From: Hydnum rufescens UP504
Taxonomy: Eukaryota > Basidiomycota > Agaricomycetes > Cantharellales > Hydnaceae
Length of the DNA: 64,000 nt
Assembly: GCA_014904985.1 (NCBI GenBank)
Contig: MU128997.1
Coordinates: forward strand, 62,001 to 126,000
Direction of reading: 5' to 3'
Below the pieces are notes generated by a model that saw nothing but the letters and a program-made list of their open reading frames with translations, made no database searches and was not told the origin of the DNA. Positions 56,921 through 64,000 of the stretch are shown one piece after another. A program made the position numbers and the translations under genes. How positions within the stretch are numbered: position 1 is the first letter of the stretch; every line of letters starts with the position of its first letter.

Positions 56921-58114
56921 AAAGCAAACTCATATTGTATTGATTAGGCCTGCCAACGCCACAGGCCAAAAAAAGATGTAAAAGACCCTGAGGGAAGACC
57001 CGCCAAAAGTCCTCGCACCGCTGTCTGCAGTTTCACTTTGAGGGGTGCGTAGACCATGAGGTGAGGACGTGAATGTTTTTATCCACTGATTCCACTATCA
57101 GACTCTTCTCCACACATGTTACAGTACTTGATACCAAATTCATCAGGCGGATCAATTCTGGACTGGAGATTTGAGCGAAAGATGATTTACTCAGCCTGCT
57201 CAATGACAGCTCAACGATAGGAGTAAAAGATCCTGGTTCGTCCAAATCGGCGAGTATAGTACTAGATACCCAGCTTAGCATCATGAGAGCGCTTATCGCC
57301 ATCGCAGTGACCACCAGCTATCTAGTTCACACTATTCGGCAATGCCGCGATCTTGGATGTTGCAAATGCGGCTTCACACAGAAATTTTCTACTCCATGTC
57401 GTTATGAAAAGGGCCGGAGAATAATCGTGGTTTGAAGCGATTACTACTAAGCGCCACAGAAGCTTTCGCGCCAAATATGGAGAATCTGAAGGCTTGACTC
57501 AACCGAGTACTGTGCCTGTCAGGGCTGCGTATCGATGCCCAAGGGTGGGCACCCCAGGCGCGATTGGCAACGCTTGAGGAACCTGAACTTAACTTCCGCT
57601 TCTTCAGGGGGCATGGATCAAAAGCGGTTCTGGGTGCTTGCTCACACAATACAACATCAATAAGGTAAGTCAGGTCCGGTCATCGCTCGGAAGAGCATCA
57701 TCCGGTGGAAAAAAATGTCGGAAACCGTCCCGCTGAGCCCAGAATTTGGGGGAAGATAAGGACGATTGAAATTTGAAAGCACAGTTAAACGGGTTTACAA
57801 TAAATGCTCAATTTCTTGTCAAGGCACTAGGCAGGCAACTAGCTGTTTGGCACCCCATTTGGGAATCATAGATTTGGGGGTAATTATTTCGGAGAAATGC
57901 AAATAGCATCAAGATAGGGGGCGCTTGTCGCCAGTGACCCTATCGATGCCTCAAATATTCATATGCACCCCCCTCTGGACTATCGAGGAAAGGTCAATAC
58001 TAGAGTGTCTGATGCAGGAATTCGTGTGGCGATACAGCATAGTACGCAGATAAAACACGAGGTAGTAGAATACAAGGGTCTGCTTTAACGCCAATGTTGG
58101 GATCCGAATAATCA
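56921..58114. other. Intergenic with weak minus-strand ORFs
   Basis: Minus 57033-57314 reads MVTAMAISALMMLSWVSSTI, a signal-peptide-like start, then 70 residues with one Cys. Minus 57389-57649 has no family. Neither has further support. 57700-58110 holds nothing visible. Confidence 0.3.
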
Positions 58115-58451
58115 TCAAGCCTTGTTCAGCTCCTCAGCTCGCTTCTTAAGTTCTTCACGAGTCTACATGGTTCCATCTCGTCATTTACCATCGTTAATTA
58201 CATCATCGATAGACGACACGCACCAGAGGGGTACCCAGGCTGTGTAGCTGTTCCTGGGTCGGGATGTACGGCCCTTGACATTGTGGGCCGATAGCTCAGG
58301 CTTGCTTGTGAGCCCGGCACCAGGCTGAGGCCCCTCATTGCCCTTCTGTCAGTACAATGCATGTTAATGACAAGTATTGCGAGGACTCTGGCGAATAACT
58401 GACGGCAGGGTGGGGGAGGATGTTGAAGGTAGGTTCGTTCTTGTTCGACAT
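58115..58451 (-). CDS. Small hypothetical protein, about 72 aa, three exons, one frame break
   Basis: Exon 1 (58404-58451) encodes MSNKNEPTFNILPHPA. Exon 2 (58224-58345) gives KGNEGPQPGAGLTSKPELSA then HNVKG and PYIPTQEQLHSLGTPL. Exon 3 (58115-58162) gives TREELKKRAEELNKA and TGA. Splice sites are GTCAGT...CTGACAG and GTGCGT...TGTAG. Exons 1 and 3 are whole codons. Exon 2 is 122 nt, one short of a whole number of codons, and the switch lies at CCC 58272-58274 (GGG on the coding strand), where one more base would keep a single frame. The protein is Pro/Gly-rich with a charged helical end, with no membrane segment. Family unknown. It lies just downstream of calmodulin on the same strand. It is too short and fragmented to appear as a long ORF. 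Confidence 0.55.
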
Positions 58452-58632
58452 GAGCTCGAGTGTGATATGAGGCCCAGCCAGTATACGTACTCTTATATCG
58501 CAAGCTGCGGCATGCTGCGCATTCCAGTATGGTATCTGTCTCAGCTCCACAATATTTCAGTCAAAAAATAAATTCGATTCAGAGATGTACGATGTCGGAA
58601 CTTGTAAGGACTGCGATACAAGATACACTAGT

Positions 58633-59591
58633 TTACTTGGACAACATCATCTAACATGGCTACGTCAGTTATATCAAAGAACAAGGTAACTGTGGCCTAA
58701 CCTTTACGAATTCTGGAAATCACGAAAGTTCAGGATGTGTACCTCGCACGGAGGATGCAAGGAACTCACCCTCATAATTGATCTGACCGTCACCGTCCAC
58801 ATCGGCTTCCCGGATCATCTCGTCGACCTCCTGTTCCGTGAGCTTCTCGCCTGCACAGTCAGACGGTAAGACAAATGTGTCAGGATGACGGTTGCGAAAG
58901 CAAGGTCGACTTACCCAGGCTAGTCATGACGTGCCTAAGCTCAGCGGAACTGATGAAGCCATTCCCATCCTTATCAAAGACCTTGAATGCCTCTTTGATC
59001 TCGTCTTCACTATCGGTATCCCTCATCTTTCTCGCCATCATCGTAAGGAATTCAGGGAAGTCGATCGTCCCGTTCCCGTCCGCGTCCACCTCATTGATCA
59101 TGTCCTGTAGCTCAGCCCCGGTAGGATTTTGCCCCAATGATCGCATCACGGTGCCCAGCTCATGCGTAGTGATCGTACCATCACCATCTAAGCGTCAACG
59201 AGTAAGGAGGAGCAGTGTTTGTAAGAATGCCAGGGGCACGGCTACTACGAACCTTTGTCAAATAAGGAGAAGGCTTCCTTGAATTCTGGGGTAGTCAAGG
59301 ATCAGAACACGTTTTACGGAAGGTTACACGCGCGCCTCCGTACCAGAGATTTGCTCTAGATGAAGAGGGCATCAGCGGCGGCAAACAGGTTGAAAGGTCT
59401 CCTGTGAGAGGTACATACCCTCGGTCTACGAACCGCCAAGACGGAAACGATATAGGAGTAGTAGGACATTAGTGTGCCAGGGATGCGATCGGGTTACACG
59501 GTGCCACAGAAAAAGAACAAGATATACCAGAACCACGGTCAGTAGATATCTTCGATGATCACTGCTCGCTGCGCACCAACTGGTCAGCCAT
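58633..59591 (-). CDS. Calmodulin
   Basis: Calcium sensor with four EF-hands that activates calcineurin, kinases and other targets. Eight coding exons were resolved on the minus strand: 59577-59591 (MADQL), 59419-59425 (7 nt), 59344-59355 (12 nt), 59253-59285, 58915-59187, 58770-58850, 58702-58712 (11 nt) and 58633-58650 (MMLSK). They total 450 nt, 149 codons plus TAA. The joined start is [22 protein letters not shown]-hand loops: [48 protein letters not shown]. All splice sites are GT-AG. The length and every loop residue match the family, so the microexon structure is well supported. 59592-60440 upstream is its likely promoter. Confidence 0.97.
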
Positions 59592-60449
59592 GCTTGATTT
59601 TGCGACCTTTCAAGGGAGATGGATAGTGAGAATCCGCGAATTGAATATGCACGGAAGCAGCCGCCTCAGTGTCAATTGCAAACAAATTAGGTAAGCTAAT
59701 ATCAGGTAACGTGGTAAGCCACAAGCGCTCATTCCTAAAATATCCAACTGCCAATATTAATCTTCCGTTTCCATGCGTCCAGCCGACGGGGTGCTACATC
59801 CCGCTTACGTTTCACCAGGGAGATTCTCTCCGAAACATTCTCTTCCGCACTACGATATTGGTTGTTGACACGATCTTCTCTGAACCATTTGCCATTGCAC
59901 TAGGCCAGACACCAGTATACCGCCGCGATAGGCAAAATCATTCAAATTGTGTTCGGCATCGGCATCCTCAGGTTGCTTTCTGACACAAAGAAAGAGTCAG
60001 CATATCTTTTGGGCAAGAAAATCATGTCGTAATTCTGCAAGAGACAATGAGGCGGGAGATGTAACCAATGAGGATATAGATGGGCATGCAGCTGCAGGGG
60101 GGAGGTTCTAGTTGGGCAGTGACTTCGCGTAAACTGTATGCTTATGAATGGGCTGAAATTCCTAGACGTTACGCTGCTTAGAACATATACGCCCCCGAAG
60201 AATGAGGAGATTCTACGCCTGCTGTGCATCGAAATTTTACCTGCATTATAATCGGTTTTAATGGATACACTTAGATTCATCTTGAAACTTCTGAAACTTG
60301 AAAGAATTATGCTCCGACAGCATCCATGTTTGTAGGACACGATCGCCAAATCGTCACCGCAAGATACAAACAAATCAAAGGAGGGGCGAGGGGGGAAACA
60401 CGTAGAACGGTACAAAGGCAGATAATAGTAGTCCATTGACATCCTGATT
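59592..60449. other. Calmodulin upstream region and E2 3' flank
   Basis: No domain-bearing ORF; minus 59942-60556 is an artefact crossing the E2 gene's end and 3' flank. CCAATATT-like words occur near 59752. I name no specific element. Confidence 0.35.
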
Positions 60450-61290
60450 CTACTTGGCGAATTTCTCCGTCCACTCCTTACTAACTCTGATAGCGTCTTT
60501 CTCATTCTCCTTGTAATGCTTAGCGACCTAAAGAAAGAATCAGTGATCGGAGGCATCAGTTAGTGAGCCCAGGAATAAACTGTGCCAGGGAACTTACATC
60601 CGTTGCAAGGGGGTCGTCGGGGTTAGGGGCAGATAGCAAAGCTTGTATACTCAGCAAAACGGTGCGAATCTGGAGTGCCGGTGACCATTTATCTGCTCAC
60701 GACCACGGCAAAAAGGCAATCAATTTCAGCCCTCGAAACGTGGGGATGAAACAGATTAAAAAGTAATGAAAGTTTACCCTTCAAAATATCCAAGCAGATC
60801 CGACCGAGTTTATCTGACCGAGAATATGATTGCAGAGAGCGAGTGGAATGAGGTGAACAAAAGATCACCAGGTAAAAGGCTTCGGGAAGACTGTCATACC
60901 AATATTTGGGTGATATATCTTGGTCAAGAAGCGAACTTTCGGTGGACTCATAGGGTACTCCTCTGGCAAGAACAATTCTAGCTTGAAGGTGCCACCTAAT
61001 TCGAAAGGATACGAGTCATTGGTTCAAAGTCCTGTCAGCATCTACGAATCGGGGATGACTCCATTAACCTGGCCGTACCTTGGAAAGCACAGCCGTCAGG
61101 ACCTTGTATCGTGACATTGAAGTACCGCAAGTTGTCATCATGAGGAACCGCAGTTATGCCCGGTGCTGGATCCGCCAACAAACGCTCCGTTTCCTACGGC
61201 CAGAGTTCCGGAATGAGCTAGTGCGATGACGAGATCTCTCTGATCAGAGGTGAGAACGTCCTGACCTTGATAATTCTCTTACGGAGACAC
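60450..61290 (-). CDS. Ubiquitin-conjugating enzyme E2, Ubc13 type
   Basis: E2 that with a Uev partner builds Lys63-linked ubiquitin chains (DNA damage tolerance, signalling). Exons read RKRIIK (61266-61283), [70 protein letters not shown] and [10 protein letters not shown] with the active-site Cys. Then come [31 protein letters not shown] and [20 protein letters not shown], then EKFAK. TAG is at 60450-60452. [11 protein letters not shown] and the missing acidic-loop insert identify the Ubc13 branch. The first few codons before RKRIIK were not resolved; a further intron probably separates the ATG, somewhere in 61284-61330. Divergent from the lyase gene. Confidence 0.9.
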
Positions 61291-61538
61291 AAAGCATTGA
61301 AAATGAGCCCCTCAATGCATAGCACTGCAGGAGTTCGCTAACCTTGGGAAGGGACATATCGTTTGTGTGGCGGCAAGGGAATTGAAGATTAGGAAGTGTG
61401 GTTGGAAGACGGCAACTTCCGAATGCATTTCCGGGCGGTGAAAGTAGCCCCACACCACACCCTAAACCTACGCCTGATTTGTATATAGCGTCCTTTCAGA
61501 CTTCTGGTGTAGCCCCCTCCCCAGGCCGGCGTCCCTGC

Positions 61539-62657
61539 ATGGCTATCGTCGAAGAGCTTGAAAAATTTCCCGATATGGGCCACGAATTGGACGGCATTGA
61601 CAGTGACGAGGAGGATCCGAATGGAACTCGTGTCCTAACGGCTGTGCGGTATGATCCTGCCCTCATCAGGGATGAAAATCGAAATTGGCGGAGCACCATG
61701 TCATCTGGTGCTGCCCGGTCTCCTTTACTCTTACTGCCTTACCACCAAGACAGGTTAGTGGCAGCGGCGACGGCGCTTGGCTGGGAGAATGCCGCACGGA
61801 TCTGGAATGGAGCAGATGCACTGGCTCGTCTGGTACGCAAATGCGAGGAGGCTGTTCGGGAGGTTCACCCGATGCGTAGCTCGCCTGGGGACAAGACAGC
61901 GTTTAAGGCAAGTAGAAATGCATACTCTACGCCGTGCAGCTCTCATATTTCCTCCCTTCAGATCCGATGCATACTCAGACCCTCAGGAAAGATGACGATG
62001 GAAGTAACACAAATTGGCCGTCGTCCTTTCGATCTCCTGGGGGCTCCATACATGACACCTGCTTACCTCGTTCCCCTTACACCCAATACCCTGATGACGT
62101 GGCCTACTGCATATGCACCGATTATTTCTGTCTTCCTCGATACAGCACCGACATTCATCAAAGCCTTGGGTGATTCCACACGACACAAGACAACAAGACG
62201 CGATCGTTTCGACGCTGCACGCGAGCGTGCTGGCATAACATCTCCGGGGGCTCCCGAGGAAGTCATGCTTTACAACGAAGATAATGAAGTGATCGAAGGA
62301 TCCACCCGCAACGTCACGGTCTGGCGGGATGGGTGGGTGACCCCACCGCTGTCTAGCGGATGTATGGATGGGACTGTGAGGAGATGGATGCTGCAATCGG
62401 GAAAAGTTAGAGAAGCTCGCATCACGAAGGATGAGCTAATCCCCGGGGAATGGGTTCTTACTTGCAATGCGGTAAGTGTTGAGTCTCTTTTTGCCAAGGT
62501 TGTCACTTAGTGGAGCGGGATACTGTCACCAGGTCGAAGGCAGGAATTGAGTTCTCCCGCCTTGTGCTCGGTTACTGATGGATTACTCCCACAGGCTGCT
62601 CTTTCGGGAAGTTTTTTCCAGGTCGAGGTGCACACTATGCAGATAGTCCACACATGA
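61539..62657 (+). CDS. Aminodeoxychorismate lyase (class IV aminotransferase fold), p-aminobenzoate synthesis
   Basis: PLP enzyme releasing pyruvate from 4-amino-4-deoxychorismate to give p-aminobenzoate for folate. Starts MAIVEELEKFPDMGHELDGI. Motifs: TAVRYDPALIRDENRNW, LLPYHQDRLVAAATALGWEN, RCILRPSGKMTMEV, TRHKTTRRDRFDAARERAGI (PLP Lys in the HKTTRR segment), EEVMLYNEDNEVIEGSTRNV, TVWRDGWVTPPLSSGCMDGT and VRRWMLQSGKVREARI, then ELIPGEWVLTCNA. An in-frame ATG at 61398 would extend it by 47 residues, so the start is uncertain. A 54-nt stretch at 61908-61961 begins GCAAGT and ends TTCAG, a GC-AG intron that is also open in frame. The last intron starts at 62470; the final exon (AALSGSFFQVEVHT...) and the stop at 62657 are tentative. 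Confidence 0.85.
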
Positions 62658-62980
62658 GATTGCACCATCCCACATCACTAAGTCCACGACGGAGCCCAAG
62701 TCCACTTGCTTTATGACCATTAATTTTTGGACTCGAAATCATGTTGCTCCTGTAGCATCACAATTGTGTCGCACATGTTTAATAAAAAACGCCAGGCGCG
62801 TCATATCGTTGTGTTGTGAGAATTCTCGAACACAAGAAAACAGGGGTCAAGATGGTCGCGTGACCGGAAATCCCAACAAGCGCCTGTCGCAAGTTGCCGT
62901 TCTGGAGGAATTGGAATTCGCGCGCGTCCCTCAAGGTCTCACAAGCTCGACTGCTCTCAACCCCGATATCAACGCTGGGG

Positions 62981-64000
62981 ATGTCTGCCTATCTTCCGAC
63001 ATTTCAAGGGTTTGCCAAGGTAAACACTCTGCTTGAATAGAGACTGGCTATGCGCTAATGCCGCGCAGTTCACCGCAAGCGTATCTGCGGGGCTCTTAGC
63101 TCTAAGTAAGTCAATATTCTAGGGTTGTAATGCGAGTCGTTTGACCTTGACCTCCAGTGGCTGGTGCTCTATATATTGGTCAAACCTACATGATTTATCC
63201 GTCCTTTGTTCCTCCCGGCTCGAGAGAGAGCGAGTAGCCCTTCGTTCTTGGGCGTACCCTACCCCGTGCTCATTTCCCGTTCGCAGACGTTGCCACACCA
63301 TCAGACTATCACATTCCCTACGACGACATCGAGCTCAAGCCGCAGACGGCATCAAAGTCAAGGCCTATCTCATGAAACAGCGGAGAGAACTTTTGGATAG
63401 AAATAGCGCCTCACCCCCGAGCGATCTCAAAGTCGCAGCAAACGAGAAACAGACCGACGACGAGGTGACTATTTGTTGTGCCTTTATACCACGCGTGGGG
63501 ATCCAATGATATCGCACGTAGTACGCAAGTTCCCGTCCAACCGTCCTCTTCTTCCATGCAAATGCAGGTAGGGATGACTTTGGTGCTTCTTCCTCACCAC
63601 CCATGAATGCATATTCTTTTTTAGGGAATGTGGGACATCGAATCCCGTATGCTCGAATCTTCTACACCAGAATGCGATGCAATGTTATTATGCTTTCATA
63701 TCGAGGGTGAGCGTGTAGTTTGATGAGAGAGCATCAACCCCGCTTATACTTTGGTCACAGCTATGGGCTTAGCGAAGGGAAGCCGACCGAAAAAGGTAAG
63801 CCCTTTATCCTGCCAAAGGTCTAACAGGGTGTGCTCATATCTCATCTAGGGATCCGTATGGATGCACAGGTGCTGCTTCACTTTGCTCTCGACAAATTTC
63901 CGGGTGACTGATCGATCTCCTTAGGCGACTCTTGACTATGTGCTTTCCCACCCGGTCCTTCAGTCGACGAAGCTGGTACTGATCTCTTGTCATGTCGCCA
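62981..64000 (+). CDS. BEM46/ABHD13-like alpha/beta hydrolase (partial, runs off window)
   Basis: Membrane-anchored serine hydrolase family. The start at 62981 reads MSAYLPTFQGFAK, then FTASVSAGLLAL and, after a further intron, ALYIGQTYMIYPSFVPPGSR, forming an N-terminal membrane anchor. Next come VATPSDYHIPYDDIEL, ADGIKVKAYLMKQRRELLDR, TVLFFHANAG, NVGHRIPYARIFYTRMRCNV, IMLSYRGYGLSEGKPTEKG, IRMDAQ and ATLDYVLSHPVLQSTKLV. HANAGNxGHR (oxyanion-hole region) and SYRGYG are family hallmarks. The nucleophile GxSxGG motif lies beyond the window. Very short exons (for example GIRMDAQ) split the core. Confidence 0.9.

Noticed and set aside
59942..60556. 204-aa minus ORF between calmodulin and the E2
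   Set aside because: It covers the E2 3' end in a different frame; the true E2 frame stops at 60450 after EKFAK.

Overview
This is eukaryotic, intron-dense fungal DNA. Nearly every recognisable gene is cut by several 45-85 nt GT-AG introns. The gene content (a DUF6593 protein, a GT15 mannosyltransferase, Zn2Cys6 regulators, a kinesin-6, RasGEFs, and a DDE transposon with the ending LPKFHCELNPIEM) points to a basidiomycete of class Agaricomycetes. I lean towards the Rhizoctonia/Ceratobasidium group, but that placement is inference. No rRNA, tRNA, CRISPR array or prokaryotic operon is visible.

Layout. 1-5.8 kb: MED14 (minus, running off the left edge) and cytosolic asparaginyl-tRNA synthetase (plus), divergently arranged. 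5.8-11.3 kb: gene-poor, with a hAT-like miniature-element candidate and two small unassigned genes. 11.4-21.3 kb: a region of local segmental duplication. It holds a DUF6593 gene with an in-frame stop, a broken CAP-Gly copy, a 3.2-kb TA-flanked DDE transposon that split one repeat copy (an uninterrupted copy survives at 11.5-11.9 kb), a CAP-Gly/dual-specificity phosphatase fusion gene, and EMC7. 21.2-34 kb: an SH3-REM-RasGEF gene, V-ATPase subunit C, and a gene array joining a protein kinase to a second REM-RasGEF. 35.9-48.6 kb: housekeeping genes for a kinesin-6, a Mpv17/PMP22 protein, an aldo/keto reductase with a membrane tail, an NPF- and Gln-rich protein, and a KRE2/MNT1 mannosyltransferase. 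49.6-57 kb: a tandem duplication of a Zn2Cys6 regulator gene, one copy apparently intact and one decayed. 58-64 kb: a 72-residue unassigned protein, calmodulin (149 aa, assembled from eight coding exons including 7-, 12- and 11-nt microexons), Ubc13-type E2, aminodeoxychorismate lyase, and the start of a BEM46-like hydrolase.

The genes do not form one pathway. Possible functional links are Ras signalling (two RasGEF loci within 13 kb) and secretory or membrane biology (EMC7, V-ATPase C, GT15, NPF protein). Several otherwise conserved genes carry single-base frame breaks. These could be uncorrected assembly errors or true lesions, so fused or broken gene calls should be read with that in mind. 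The strongest unusual items are the CAP-Gly/phosphatase fusion, the kinase/RasGEF array, the microexon-built calmodulin, and the transposon with its empty-site paralogue.
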